Shown in pieces: positions 1-9,077 of a DNA stretch of 64,000 nt (positions within the stretch are counted from its first letter, which is position 1; each line of letters opens with the position of its first letter). Origin of the DNA: Lachnospira pectinoschiza (GTDB taxonomy: Bacteria; Bacillota; Clostridia; Lachnospirales; Lachnospiraceae). The stretch spans positions 1 through 64,000 of the forward strand of contig NZ_JAJCRR010000002.1 in the NCBI RefSeq assembly GCF_020564355.1. The letters are read 5' to 3'. Position numbers and translations under genes: made by a program. Below the pieces are notes generated by a model that was not told the origin of the DNA, did no database searches, and saw only the letters and a program-made list of their open reading frames with translations.

Positions 1-103
1 GTAATCTAGTAAGACCCCTTGAAGACGACGAGGTAGATAGGTGAAAGGTGGAAGCGTGGTGACATGTGGAGCTGATTCATACTAATAGGTCGAGGGCTTA
101 ACC
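1..103 (+). rRNA. rrl: 23S ribosomal RNA, 3' end (partial)
   Basis: The first ~100 bases are the conserved 3' tail of 23S rRNA: the run ending in CTAATAGGTCGAGGGCTTAACC is the usual terminal segment in Firmicutes. The 5' part lies before the window. The exact mature end is estimated from the last conserved bases (ACC at 101-103). Confidence 0.93.
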
Positions 104-223
104 GAAGAAGGTTAGGTTTGCAAAAAGGAAACGGATAGAACGAGAGTTATCCAGAGGATAATCGGATGAAAAAGAATTTTAATGTGCAGTTTTGAAGGAA
201 CAGATTTTTTGTTCTTATCATAT
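104..223 (+). other. 23S-tRNA spacer without a 5S rRNA
   Basis: About 120 nt separate the 23S end from the tRNA. The length would fit a 5S gene, but none of the conserved 5S segments can be read here. A short hairpin (GAACA / TGTTC around 199-216) is probably part of rRNA processing rather than a terminator, because a tRNA follows directly. Confidence 0.6.
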
Positions 224-294
224 AGGGGTGTGGTGAAGTGGTATCATAGGGGTCTCCAAAACCTTTGGTGGGAGTTCGATTCTCTCCACCCCTG
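224..294 (+). tRNA. trnW: tRNA-Trp (anticodon CCA)
   Basis: A 71-nt cloverleaf can be drawn. The acceptor stem is AGGGGTG (224-230) with CACCCCT (287-293) and discriminator G294. The anticodon stem 249-253/261-265 encloses a 7-nt loop with anticodon CCA at 256-258. The T stem 270-274/282-286 encloses loop TTCGATT. CCA is not encoded. The gene is probably co-transcribed with the rRNA operon and is followed by a terminator 19 nt later. Confidence 0.95.
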
Positions 295-312
295 TTTATA
301 AAGTTTAGTGAT

Positions 313-335
313 GAAGCGGTAACGCTTCTTTTTTT
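313..335 (+). terminator. Intrinsic terminator of rRNA/tRNA transcript
   Basis: Perfect 6-bp stem GAAGCG/CGCTTC closed by a GTAA (GNRA-type) tetraloop and followed by seven T residues. Confidence 0.85.
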
Positions 336-540
336 ATATTTTTATAATTTTAGCAAATACGGCATACGCATCTAGTGTATATATATTTGCTGAAATATAT
401 ATTATTCAGCCGTATTCGGGCAGTTATTTCCCAATTTACATTTATCAGAACAAAATCTATAACAGATGTTACATTCTCATCTTCTTTAATTACAAATTAT
501 TAAACTGTAAATGAATATTCATTTAGGTAAATTTTGGTTC
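336..540. other. AT-rich intergenic region with two competing hairpins
   Basis: No gene is seen between the rRNA terminator and the next promoter. An 8-bp inverted repeat AATACGGC (356-363) / GCCGTATT (409-416) encloses a second one, GCTGAA (389-394) / TTCAGC (405-410). The two share bases 409-410, so they cannot form fully at the same time. No T-tract follows. Role unknown. Confidence 0.4.
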
Positions 541-569
541 TTTACAAATAAAAGGTTATATGTTATTCT
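541..569 (+). promoter_or_regulatory. Sigma-A-type promoter of the transporter operon
   Basis: TTTACA (541-546), 17-nt spacer, TATTCT (564-569). Transcription would start near 576, inside the palindrome at 570-583. Confidence 0.6.
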
Positions 570-583
570 AACTAACGTTAGTT
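570..583. promoter_or_regulatory. 14-bp perfect palindrome, candidate operator
   Basis: AACTAACGTTAGTT is a perfect palindrome directly after the -10 box and covers the predicted +1. A repressor bound here would block initiation, so the operon is probably regulated. The regulator is not encoded nearby. TetR- or MarR-type proteins bind sites of this shape, but the family cannot be named from the site alone. Confidence 0.5.
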
Positions 584-661
584 TAGACAAACATAAATTT
601 GGAAAAACTAATATAAATTAATTAGAACTAATATGAACATTAAAGAGGAATGAAAACGAAA

Positions 662-1801
662 ATGAAAAAAACATTATATCGATTAACTGCCGCATTTTTT
701 GCGATTGTAGTATCATTTGCCGCAGTACTGGCACTGGCAGGCTGCGGTTCATCAAAAACAACAGATTCAAGTAACAGCAGTAAAACGGATAAAAAAGCGG
801 TTGAAGCTGTTGCAGGAGATTATTATCTGGATTTATCAGAGCTGGGAATGAAACTGGTGATTTATCTGCGGCTGACAGAAAACGGTACATTTCAGTTTTC
901 TAATACAACGGATTTTGAGATCAATAAAAGCTCAGGTGTCGTTCAGAAAGGTGCAAATGACTATGTAATGGTTTATGAATCGGTAAACGGTGCGGATAAG
1001 AGCATTTCGGATGGTTTGACAAGCAGCTTTTTTGTAGATGACGAGGGCAGACTGGATTTTACCCATTGTGAAAAAATTTATTATGGTTCGGCATCAGCAA
1101 CAACAACGAGCGACAGCTCCGATGCGAAACTGCTTGCAGTAAAGATTCCGGAAGGATATGAACAGCCGGATACCGAATCAGCATTTACAACGGGAACTTA
1201 CACGGCAACGGGTGCGGACAGAACGTATACAGCAACTTTTTATGTGGACAATACATATGTAGTGACAGAAAGCCGGACGGAAAACGGTGAGAAGCAGTAT
1301 TTTTCGGAAACGGGAACATACGGTGTGAACACATCACAGCTGGCATTGACACCGGAGGGAAAAGAGCGAATTTCATGTGAGGTGCTGAGTGATTTGGAAT
1401 TACAGATTCAGGTTTTAACAGGAGTGGATACAGACAGCCGCGAAACATTGACATTCAAAAAGCAGGAAGTTAAGGAAGTTACGGCAAAACTGACAGGAAC
1501 AGGAACGGTTACGGGAACGAATGAAAGCTTTGATGTGACGGTGCTGTTATATTCGGACGGCAGTTATACCAGCCGGGCAGGCAGTTTTACGGAAAATGGT
1601 GTGATTGTCCCGGACAGTAAAGACGGAACATTTAAAATTTATCCGGATAACAACGAAACCAAACTGCGCGGTTTAAATCAGATTGCAACCGTACCGGCAG
1701 GTACATTAAGCAGTGAAAGCGGCAGTTTAAAGCTTGAGGGCTTCCGTGTCAGAAACTCAGACAATCTGACACGATATAAGTGTGAAATTTCAGAAAATTG
1801 A
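662..1801 (+). CDS. Putative lipoprotein of the ABC transporter operon
   Basis: Predicted exported lipoprotein of 379 aa. Residues 1-27 form a signal peptide ending in the lipobox LAGC with Cys28, and a Ser/Thr/Asn/Lys-rich spacer follows. The rest is beta-rich with two or three copies of a motif of the type G-x-Y...G-T-Y, resembling small lipocalin-like or META-like extracellular modules; I cannot name a family. Start: an ATG at 650 is in frame but sits one base after the AAGAGGA motif, while ATG 662 is 13 nt away and gives a normal signal peptide; neither is ideal. It is the first gene of a co-oriented block leading into a peptide-type importer, so a role in ligand capture at the membrane surface is possible but inferred only from position. 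Confidence 0.7.
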   Translation: MKKTLYRLTAAFFAIVVSFAAVLALAGCGSSKTTDSSNSSKTDKKAVEAVAGDYYLDLSELGMKLVIYLRLTENGTFQFSNTTDFEINKSSGVVQKGANDYVMVYESVNGADKSISDGLTSSFFVDDEGRLDFTHCEKIYYGSASATTTSDSSDAKLLAVKIPEGYEQPDTESAFTTGTYTATGADRTYTATFYVDNTYVVTESRTENGEKQYFSETGTYGVNTSQLALTPEGKERISCEVLSDLELQIQVLTGVDTDSRETLTFKKQEVKEVTAKLTGTGTVTGTNESFDVTVLLYSDGSYTSRAGSFTENGVIVPDSKDGTFKIYPDNNETKLRGLNQIATVPAGTLSSESGSLKLEGFRVRNSDNLTRYKCEISEN

Positions 1802-1840
1802 AATAAAAGAAACAAAGAAACTAAAATAAAGGAGAATACT

Positions 1841-2506
1841 ATGCAGTCATCAAAAAAATTTTTTAACTGGGCGTTTAATACGAGGGCAGAAAATGTTATC
1901 AAATTACAGAAAGGGGAAATGACATCACCGGAGAAGATGTTTTTAAGCTTCTGTTCACATGAACCGGCATTTGTATCCTACGGTCCGGCGGGCTTAAACG
2001 CATCGGTAAAGGGTGTCGGATTTTTACCGAAGGACGAATATCTTGAGGAAACGCTGGAGATTTATTTAAAGCATATTGCAACATATGAGCCGGGCGATAA
2101 AAGCTACGGTGAGCGTGGTTTAAAGCTTTTAGTGGAGCAGATGTACGGCGAAGAAGCCAGAAAGCGGATTGATTTTACAAAGCTTGGCAGTCTTGAAATG
2201 GCAAAAAAGCAGAGCTGGACAAACTATCAGGTAAACCCCGAAGCGTGTCTGATTTTTCATCAGCCGCCGATGATTTCCTATAAGCTGAAAGGAAAAGTAG
2301 AGATTTACGATGAGAATTTATCCGGAAAGCGGGAGCTTTACCAGCAGTTTATCAATGCACAGCATGACGTATACCACAATCCGACCGGAATGAAACGCTG
2401 GAAAGAACAGCCGGCATACATTTTCAGAATTGAAGAAGTTTACGACAACAGTGCAACAAAAGACGGTTTTGGAGAACGGTTAGAATATCCGTATGTGGAA
2501 GAATAA
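1841..2506 (+). CDS. Uncharacterised cytoplasmic protein, possibly FMN-binding split-barrel
   Basis: 221-aa soluble protein with no signal peptide or membrane segment and a good AAAGGAGA ribosome binding site. The C-terminal half (about residues 125-215) alternates beta-strand-like stretches (ACLIFHQPP, SYKLKGKVEI, AYIFRIEEVYD) with a short helix. It recalls pyridoxamine 5'-phosphate oxidase-like split barrels, but I see no diagnostic flavin-binding motif, so the assignment is tentative. It lies between a lipoprotein and the substrate-binding protein of an importer. A flavin-related role would match the FMN-binding surface protein at the end of the block, but that is inference. Confidence 0.6.
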   Translation: MQSSKKFFNWAFNTRAENVIKLQKGEMTSPEKMFLSFCSHEPAFVSYGPAGLNASVKGVGFLPKDEYLEETLEIYLKHIATYEPGDKSYGERGLKLLVEQMYGEEARKRIDFTKLGSLEMAKKQSWTNYQVNPEACLIFHQPPMISYKLKGKVEIYDENLSGKRELYQQFINAQHDVYHNPTGMKRWKEQPAYIFRIEEVYDNSATKDGFGERLEYPYVEE

Positions 2507-2507
2507 A

Positions 2508-4391
2508 ATGCAGAGATTAAAAAAACTGGCAGGAGTGCTTGCCATGGTATTTGTGGTGTCGTTTTTATTTAGCGGGTGCGCGGACGCCTCGATTGCGGAG
2601 CGCAGGCAGGATACGTCATCGACCTTGTATACAGGATACGTGGGAACGTCTTTTCCGACTTCCTTTATGCCGTGGCTGTCGAGGGACGGTATTGCGCCGA
2701 CCGTTGCCAGCATGATTTACAACACACTGTTTTCATATGACACGGACAGCGGCACGTATGCGCCACTGACAGCAAAAAGCTGGTGCTATGTGGATTTGGA
2801 AGGGCAGCCGCTGACACAGGATCAGACATTTCAGACTGCGAATGACAATGAGGCAGTAGAAAATTATTACAGCACACGCAAAGAAGATTATATGGCGGTG
2901 CGGATTGAACTGTATGACAATGTGTACTGGTCGGACGGTGAAAAACTGACAGTGGAAGATGTGTATTATTCCTTTGACCTTGCAACCGATTATGCGCTGT
3001 CTAATCATGCAGGCGCGTTGGCGTGGACTGCCGATTTAAAGCATGAATCAGACGGCAGAAAGCTTGTCACACAGGGCATGTTTACGGCAAAACACTCGGA
3101 TTTAAGCGGTACATACGGGATTCTGCCGGGTGAGGAAGATACGGTGATGTATTTTCTGGTGAATAAATCTTTCGGTGCGGTAACAACGCTGTTTAATACG
3201 ATTCTGATACTGCCGGAGCATATCTGGGAACCGATTGTAAGCAGTGAGTGTCAGTTAAACAGTAAAAATCCGCAGGGTGAGCTTTTAAAACGGTATGAAA
3301 ATCCTGTCGGAAGCGGTGCGTGGATATTGGAAAAGGACGAAACGAATACGCAGGTGATTACATTGGTGCAGAATCCCAATTATCATCTGAAAGCGCAAGA
3401 CGGTTCGGCACTGTATAAAGTGGATAAAATCAAAATTTTATTGTATCTGGATTCCAATACCGCCATTTTTGCCCTGCGCAAAGGCTATATTGACATTCTG
3501 GATTCGGCGGTAAGCAGTAATTATCTGAATCTGCTGTCCGGGGAAAAAGACATTTTCGTATCGAATGCACCGGGAAACGGTATCAGTTGTCTGGTGTTCA
3601 ATGTCAATCCGTCAAAGCCGTATGATTCCGGCATGAAAATGCTGTTACAGGATATTGAAGTCAGAAAAGCGATTGCACTTGCGGTTCATCAGGAAGAACT
3701 GATTGCAAATGTGCTGGACGGTGCGGGAAAAACGGCATCGGCGGGACTGATTTCGGTAAATGACGAACTGCTGTATGAACCGCAGGCGGATATTTTATCC
3801 GGACCGGTTGAGGAGCGGCTTACTCAGGCAAATGCGATTTTAGATGAACGTTTTCAGGATAAGGACGAGAGCGGATACCGTTTATACAACGGGGAGCGGA
3901 TTCATTTTCAGATTGTGACGGCGGCGGCAAATCAGGATTTGGTGTCTTATTTACAGCGCCAGTTGCAAAAAATCGGAATTGAAGTGACATTGCAGGCGGC
4001 GGGCTCAACACCGGAAACAACGTATCTGTACAACAGTAATTTTGACATGACGGTGCAGCCGGTGATTTTATCCATGGCAAATGCAGATGTCATGTATAAA
4101 GCGCATTTTGTGACGACAGAGCGTTCATCCAATTACGGAAAAATACAGGATGAAGAATTGACAGATGAAATCAATGCCATGCGTAAAACGTTGAATCAGG
4201 AAGCGCGTATTGCAAGGATTCACCATTTGCAGGTGCTGACGGCACAGCAGTATTACAAGATTCCGCTGTATTCGTCCAATGTATTGTCCGTTGCGCGTAC
4301 CGACAGATTTACAGGGTATGTGGTATCGGACGGCCAAACGGTTTTTAACAATGAAACACTAAAGAATCTGGTACAGGTAACAGGAGAGTAA
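2508..4391 (+). CDS. ABC transporter substrate-binding lipoprotein (family 5, peptide type)
   Basis: 627-aa extracytoplasmic solute-binding protein of the Dpp/Opp/Nik class (SBP family 5). Residues 1-23 are a signal peptide and Cys24 (FSGC) is the likely lipid anchor. Family features include YWSDGEKLTVEDVYYSF early on, a central region ending in a bound-ligand lobe, and a C-terminal QVLTAQQYYKIPLYSS-like stretch. Start: ATG 2508 has GGAAG six bases upstream, whereas the in-frame ATG at 2493 has no ribosome binding site and overlaps the previous gene. It is followed after 4 nt by its permease, so it is translationally coupled. The ligand is most likely an oligopeptide, but this family also binds nickel, heme and sugars, so specificity is open. 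Confidence 0.88.
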   Translation: MQRLKKLAGVLAMVFVVSFLFSGCADASIAERRQDTSSTLYTGYVGTSFPTSFMPWLSRDGIAPTVASMIYNTLFSYDTDSGTYAPLTAKSWCYVDLEGQPLTQDQTFQTANDNEAVENYYSTRKEDYMAVRIELYDNVYWSDGEKLTVEDVYYSFDLATDYALSNHAGALAWTADLKHESDGRKLVTQGMFTAKHSDLSGTYGILPGEEDTVMYFLVNKSFGAVTTLFNTILILPEHIWEPIVSSECQLNSKNPQGELLKRYENPVGSGAWILEKDETNTQVITLVQNPNYHLKAQDGSALYKVDKIKILLYLDSNTAIFALRKGYIDILDSAVSSNYLNLLSGEKDIFVSNAPGNGISCLVFNVNPSKPYDSGMKMLLQDIEVRKAIALAVHQEELIANVLDGAGKTASAGLISVNDELLYEPQADILSGPVEERLTQANAILDERFQDKDESGYRLYNGERIHFQIVTAAANQDLVSYLQRQLQKIGIEVTLQAAGSTPETTYLYNSNFDMTVQPVILSMANADVMYKAHFVTTERSSNYGKIQDEELTDEINAMRKTLNQEARIARIHHLQVLTAQQYYKIPLYSSNVLSVARTDRFTGYVVSDGQTVFNNETLKNLVQVTGE

Positions 4392-4395
4392 AAAG

Positions 4396-5385
4396 ATGAA
4401 AAATACTTATATCATACAGCGCATTTTATATACGCTTTTTATCTTCGCACTGGTTGTTACTTTGTGCTTTTTTATTCCGCGGATCGGCGTGGAAGACCCG
4501 TGTGCAAGATATTATCCGGCGCAGGGCAATATGAGCGATGAAAATTATGAAATGATTAAGGAGCTGACAAGACAGCAGTACGGGTTAGACGGCTCGAACT
4601 GGTCGCAGTATGTACGGTATGTCAAAAATCTTTTAAAGGGTGATTTAGGCACGTCCTATCAGGCGGGTTCGCCAAAGGTGTGGAGCCTGATAGCACAAAG
4701 ACTGCCGTGGACACTGGTGCTTTCGGTGTCGAGTATGCTTATCAGTCTGTTTTTCGGAATCCTTATCGGTGCGGCATGTGCCGCAAAACGCGGCGGCATG
4801 GCAGACAGGATGCTGATGAATGCTTCCACGGTAACAACGGCGGTTCCGTCCTTTTTTATCGCACTGCTGTTGTCCTTTTTTCTGGGATTTCAGTTAGAGT
4901 GGCTTCCGGCATATACAGACCAGAATATGGTATCGGAATTTGCATGGAATTTAAAAAGCGTGGAAATGGTTGCCTACAATGCCGCCCTGCCGGTGTTATC
5001 GACAGTGGTTGGCGGTATTGTATCGTATGCGCAGAGTACCAGAAACAGTGTGATTGCCGTTGCCAATGAAAATTTTATCGTTACGGCAAAAGCAAAAGGT
5101 GTATCGCAGAATGGTGTTGTTTACAAACACATTTTAAGAAATGCATTGCTTCCGATTGTGACGGGGCTTGGAATGGGGCTGTCCGGACTGATTGGTGGTT
5201 CGGTGGTTATCGAAAAAATATTTAACTGGCAGGGAATCGGCATGCTGTATCTGGAAGCGAATAACAATAACGATTATCCGCTGATGATGGGCATTATGAT
5301 ATTTATGGCGGCGGTGGCACTGCTTGGCAATCTGATTACCGATTTGTGTCTGGGGCTGTTAGACCCGCGCGTTACGGTAGAGTAG
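4396..5385 (+). CDS. ABC transporter permease, DppB/OppB type
   Basis: 329-aa inner-membrane permease of a peptide-type importer. One N-terminal membrane helix (residues ~10-30) is followed by a long extracytoplasmic segment and about five more helices. The coupling loop NENFIVTAKAKGV...HILRNALLP (about residues 225-255) is the EAA motif that docks on the ATPase. It forms a heterodimer with the next permease. Start ATG 4396 lies 4 nt after the stop of the binding protein. Confidence 0.9.
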   Translation: MKNTYIIQRILYTLFIFALVVTLCFFIPRIGVEDPCARYYPAQGNMSDENYEMIKELTRQQYGLDGSNWSQYVRYVKNLLKGDLGTSYQAGSPKVWSLIAQRLPWTLVLSVSSMLISLFFGILIGAACAAKRGGMADRMLMNASTVTTAVPSFFIALLLSFFLGFQLEWLPAYTDQNMVSEFAWNLKSVEMVAYNAALPVLSTVVGGIVSYAQSTRNSVIAVANENFIVTAKAKGVSQNGVVYKHILRNALLPIVTGLGMGLSGLIGGSVVIEKIFNWQGIGMLYLEANNNNDYPLMMGIMIFMAAVALLGNLITDLCLGLLDPRVTVE

Positions 5386-5424
5386 GACTGAGAAGTTACA
5401 AAGAAATGAAAATAGAGGATTAAG

Positions 5425-6369
5425 ATGAAGGGATTCAGACTGATAAAAAAGATTGCACAGAATAAACAGGGCAGAATCGGACTGATTATTTTGCTGGTGC
5501 TGGCGGTAACTGCCGTATTTGCACCGCTCATTGCGCCGTTTGACCCGTATGATGTGACCATGCGCGATGCAAAGGGGCTTGCCCCGGATAAAATCCATTG
5601 GCTGGGGACAACGATTACAACCGGACAGGACGTATTCAGCATGTTAATTTACGGAACGCGCGTGTCGCTTGGCATCGGTATTATTACCGGGATAGCAATT
5701 TCTGTGCTTGGGTCGCTCTTAGGTGTTGCCGCAGGGTATCTGGGACGAGCCGTCGATATGATTATCATGCGGATTGTCGATGTGATGTTAGTCATACCGA
5801 CACTGCCGCTGACAATTCTTATCACCAACATTTTTGGCAAAAGCTATGTCGTGATTGTGCTTGTTTTTGTGCTGTTTGGGTGGCCGGGGCTGGCAAGAAC
5901 CGTGCGTTCCCAGGTTTTGCAGATGAAAAATGCGGATTACGTCAAGGCAGCGGAGCTTTCGGGTGCGAAAAAGGGCTATATTATGTTGAAACATATTCTT
6001 CCCGGTGTATCTAACCTTGTAGTCATGAGTACGGCACTTACCAGTGCGGGCATTATGATTGCGGAGGCGGGATTGAGTTTTCTGGGACTGGGGAATCCCA
6101 CAATGATTAGCTGGGGGAAAATGCTTTCGGAAGCGCAGAGCAGTGGCGCGGTGCTGTTTGGACAGTGGTGGATGATTGTTGCGCCGGGAATCGGAATCTT
6201 TTTATCGGTGTATTCATTTATGCGTGTCGGATTTGCGATTGAAGAAGTCTTAAATCCGAAAATGCACGGACAGGGCAGTGTAAAAAAGCTGTGGAAGCAT
6301 ATGAACGGCACTTATTTGGACGAGGTTTTTGACACAATGGAGGAACCATGCAAAACGCAATCGAAGTAA
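5425..6369 (+). CDS. ABC transporter permease, DppC/OppC type
   Basis: 314-aa second permease of the importer. It has the short N-terminal OppC-type region followed by the first helix (GLIILLVLAVTAVFAPLI), then LGTTITTGQDVFS, typical of this subfamily, and the EAA loop NADYVKAAELSGAKKGYIMLKHILPG at about residues 170-195. About six membrane helices. The ribosome binding site is GAGGATTAAG. The end overlaps the start of the first ATPase by 22 nt, so the genes are translationally coupled. Confidence 0.9.
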   Translation: MKGFRLIKKIAQNKQGRIGLIILLVLAVTAVFAPLIAPFDPYDVTMRDAKGLAPDKIHWLGTTITTGQDVFSMLIYGTRVSLGIGIITGIAISVLGSLLGVAAGYLGRAVDMIIMRIVDVMLVIPTLPLTILITNIFGKSYVVIVLVFVLFGWPGLARTVRSQVLQMKNADYVKAAELSGAKKGYIMLKHILPGVSNLVVMSTALTSAGIMIAEAGLSFLGLGNPTMISWGKMLSEAQSSGAVLFGQWWMIVAPGIGIFLSVYSFMRVGFAIEEVLNPKMHGQGSVKKLWKHMNGTYLDEVFDTMEEPCKTQSK

Positions 6370-7322
6370 AGAATTTAAAAGTGGTATTTCCTGACAGGGG
6401 CAGAATGATTCGTGCGGTCGAGGGTGTAGACTTAACGGTAAAAAAAGGGGAATGTCTTGCGCTGGTGGGAGAAAGCGGCTGCGGTAAAAGCATGACTTCC
6501 TTATCGTGCATGAAGTTACAGCCGTCTTTGGCAGCGGTGCGGCTGGATCAGCTGTGTATCTGCGGGGAAGATGTCACAGACTACACAGACCGTCAGATGC
6601 AGGCACTGCGCGGCAGTAAGATTTCCATGATTTTTCAGGACGCACTGACGGCATTAAATCCTGTGATGACGATTGGAAAACAGATGGACGAGATTTACCG
6701 CTGTCATGAAAAAATCAGCAAAAAAGAAGCAAAAATGCGTTCGATTAAAGCTTTAAAAGCTGTCGGCATTCCGGATGCAGAACTGCGGTATCACGCATTT
6801 CCACACGAATTATCCGGTGGTATGCGCCAGCGTGTACTGATAGCCATGGCATTTGCCTGTGAACCGGAGGTTATCATCGCAGATGAACCGACAACGGCAT
6901 TGGACGTCACGATACAGGCGCAGATTCTGGAGCTGCTTTCAAAAATGCAGAAGGAAAAGCAGACGGCACTGCTTTTGATTACGCATGATTTGAGTGTGGT
7001 ACGCAGTATGGCGGACAGAATCGCCGTGATGTACAGCGGAAAGATTGTTGAGGAAGCACCGGCAAAGGAACTGCTTGAAAATCCGCTTCACCCGTATACA
7101 AAAGGGCTTATGGCGGCAGTGGCGCGCCTTGATGATGACAAAAAAGAATTTGTACAGATACCCGGACATCTGCCGGATCCGGCGGATAAGCCGGCAGGCT
7201 GTTATTTCCACCCGCGCTGTCCGTATGCGGCGACAGCGTGTAAAAAGGCAATGCCGTTACTGACACAGAATGAACAGGGAAGAAAGGTGCGCTGTTATGA
7301 GGCAGGAAAATTTAAAGAATAA
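6348..7322 (+). CDS. ABC transporter ATP-binding protein, DppD/OppD type
   Basis: 324-aa cytoplasmic ATPase that powers the importer. Walker A is GESGCGKS, the signature is LSGGMRQR, Walker B is EVIIADEPTTALD and the switch histidine is in LLITHDLS. The C-terminal oligopeptide-transporter extension carries the usual Cys pattern GCYFHPRCPYA...AC. The ATG is preceded by ATGGAGGAACC, which lies inside the end of the permease gene. It pairs with the following paralogue. Confidence 0.93.
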   Translation: MQNAIEVKNLKVVFPDRGRMIRAVEGVDLTVKKGECLALVGESGCGKSMTSLSCMKLQPSLAAVRLDQLCICGEDVTDYTDRQMQALRGSKISMIFQDALTALNPVMTIGKQMDEIYRCHEKISKKEAKMRSIKALKAVGIPDAELRYHAFPHELSGGMRQRVLIAMAFACEPEVIIADEPTTALDVTIQAQILELLSKMQKEKQTALLLITHDLSVVRSMADRIAVMYSGKIVEEAPAKELLENPLHPYTKGLMAAVARLDDDKKEFVQIPGHLPDPADKPAGCYFHPRCPYAATACKKAMPLLTQNEQGRKVRCYEAGKFKE

Positions 7323-8310
7323 CAGGGATATTTTGCTGGAAACCAGAAATTTAAGCGTTGAATTTCCTATGAAGAAAAAGTTTTTTTTTGAAAAACAAAA
7401 AATGCTGTCTGCCGTATCGGACGTATCTATACAAATCCGGAAAGGAGAAACGTTTGGACTGGTCGGGGAGAGCGGCTGCGGCAAATCAACGTTTGCCAAT
7501 GCAACGCTTGGTTTTGCAAAGCCCCGGTCGGGAGAAATTTATTTTAACGGACAGCCGCTTTATGCAGAAAAAAAGTCGGTGCAGGAAGCAAGACTTCACA
7601 TGCAGAAGATTTTTCAGGACCCGGCATCGTCTTTAAATCCCCGCTTTACGGTGCGGGAAGCGGTTTGCGAACCTATGCGGATACGCGGCGGATTTGACAA
7701 AAATGAGGTGGAGCGGAAAGCGCGGGAAATGATTACGGCGGTCGGACTGACCGGGAAAGATTTAGACCGCTATACTTCGCAGTTTTCGGGCGGACAGCAG
7801 CAGCGTATTGCAATAGCAAGAGCCTTGATATTAAACCCGGAATATATCGTGTGTGACGAACCGGTCAGCGCATTGGATGTGTCGGTTCACGCACAGATTT
7901 TAAATCTGCTTATGGAAATGCAGGAAAAGACACAGACGACCTATTTATTCATTTCGCACAATCTGGCGGCGGTGAAAAAGCTCTGCTCACGGCTGGCAAT
8001 TATGTATCTGGGCAAGGTGGTGGAATACGGTGACGCGGCAAAAATATTTGCAAATCCCGTGCATCCTTACACGAAAGCCCTGTTATCGGCGGTGCTTACG
8101 GTGAATCCAAATGAGGAAACGAAGCGTATTGTGTTAAAGGGCGATGTGACAAGCCCAATCAATCCGCCGTCCGGGTGCCGTTTTTGCAGCCGGTGTTATC
8201 AGGCACAGAAGGACTGCGCAGACAGGGAATGTGTGCTGACGGAGGTTGAGCCGGAGCATTTTGTGGCGTGTCCTGTGGTGACAGGACTAAAAGCAGATAT
8301 AGAACAGTAA
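7297..8310 (+). CDS. ABC transporter ATP-binding protein, DppF/OppF type
   Basis: 338-aa second ATPase of the importer, with Walker A GESGCGKST, signature FSGGQQQR, Walker B YIVCDEPVSALD and H-loop LFISHNL. The C-terminal end is Cys-rich (GCRFCSRC...DCADRECV), as is usual for this subfamily. ATG 7297 is chosen because AAAGGTG sits seven bases upstream; the in-frame ATG at 7270 has no ribosome binding site. It overlaps the preceding ATPase gene by 26 nt. Confidence 0.92.
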   Translation: MRQENLKNNRDILLETRNLSVEFPMKKKFFFEKQKMLSAVSDVSIQIRKGETFGLVGESGCGKSTFANATLGFAKPRSGEIYFNGQPLYAEKKSVQEARLHMQKIFQDPASSLNPRFTVREAVCEPMRIRGGFDKNEVERKAREMITAVGLTGKDLDRYTSQFSGGQQQRIAIARALILNPEYIVCDEPVSALDVSVHAQILNLLMEMQEKTQTTYLFISHNLAAVKKLCSRLAIMYLGKVVEYGDAAKIFANPVHPYTKALLSAVLTVNPNEETKRIVLKGDVTSPINPPSGCRFCSRCYQAQKDCADRECVLTEVEPEHFVACPVVTGLKADIEQ

Positions 8311-8327
8311 ACGATAAGGAGAGAAAG

Positions 8328-9038
8328 ATGAGAAAGACGACATTGGTGGCGGCAGGGCTGGTTATCGGTCTGAGTATGGGACTGGCGGCATGCGGCTCAA
8401 AAGATACGGCAAATCAGAACACTTCAAAAAGCACAACGGAGGCGGTAACGACAGCAGAGAGCAAGACCGCGGCGCAGGCGGCGGGAAAAGAAGGTGCTGA
8501 GGTCAGCAGTGAAGTTCTACAGGGCGAACAAGGGGATACAGAAGTGTCCGGACAGGAAGCGCCAAATCCGGATACACAGCCGGCAGAGGGCGAAGCAGGG
8601 AATGAGGAAAGAGCGGTAGTTGTATCTGAACCGGAAGGACCGGCAGAAGAAGAAGTACCACAGGCTCCGGCAGAAGAAGCACCTGCACCCGCACCGGAAA
8701 CACCCGCACAGGAAGAAAAACAGGAGCGTAGTGTGGAGGGTACTTACACCGGTTCGACCGATAAATACGTAGATGCCATGGGCAGTTACATTCACTATGA
8801 TGTAACGCTGACACTGTCCGGCGGAAGCTATCAGTATGCGGTGAGTATTACGGTATCGGGAAACCAGCAGTACAACTCAGGCGAGAATTATGATGGCAGT
8901 TATACGGTAAACGGTGACAACATTTCTATGACGGGAAAGTTAGAGAGTGCGAAAGCATATGACGGTGCAATGATCGTTACGGGACATTTGTCCAGCTTTG
9001 CGGGAAGCAGTGACAGTATTACCGTGTATCATCTGTAA
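8328..9038 (+). CDS. Putative lipoprotein with acidic Pro/Glu-rich linker
   Basis: 236-aa exported lipoprotein. The signal peptide ends in LAAC with Cys22 as predicted lipid anchor. Residues ~25-140 are low-complexity, first Thr/Ala/Glu and then Pro/Ala/Glu, forming a flexible stalk. The C-terminal ~90 residues form a compact beta-rich module (YTGSTDKYVD...ITVYHL) of the same general type as in the first lipoprotein of the operon. Start ATG 8328 has AAGGAGAG five bases upstream, and the ORF extension to 8268 lies inside the ATPase gene. Function unknown; it is presumably tethered near the importer or the FMN-binding wall protein that follows. Confidence 0.75.
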   Translation: MRKTTLVAAGLVIGLSMGLAACGSKDTANQNTSKSTTEAVTTAESKTAAQAAGKEGAEVSSEVLQGEQGDTEVSGQEAPNPDTQPAEGEAGNEERAVVVSEPEGPAEEEVPQAPAEEAPAPAPETPAQEEKQERSVEGTYTGSTDKYVDAMGSYIHYDVTLTLSGGSYQYAVSITVSGNQQYNSGENYDGSYTVNGDNISMTGKLESAKAYDGAMIVTGHLSSFAGSSDSITVYHL

Positions 9039-9077
9039 AAACATGCGGCGGCGGTAATATTTATTTTGGATTTCCGC

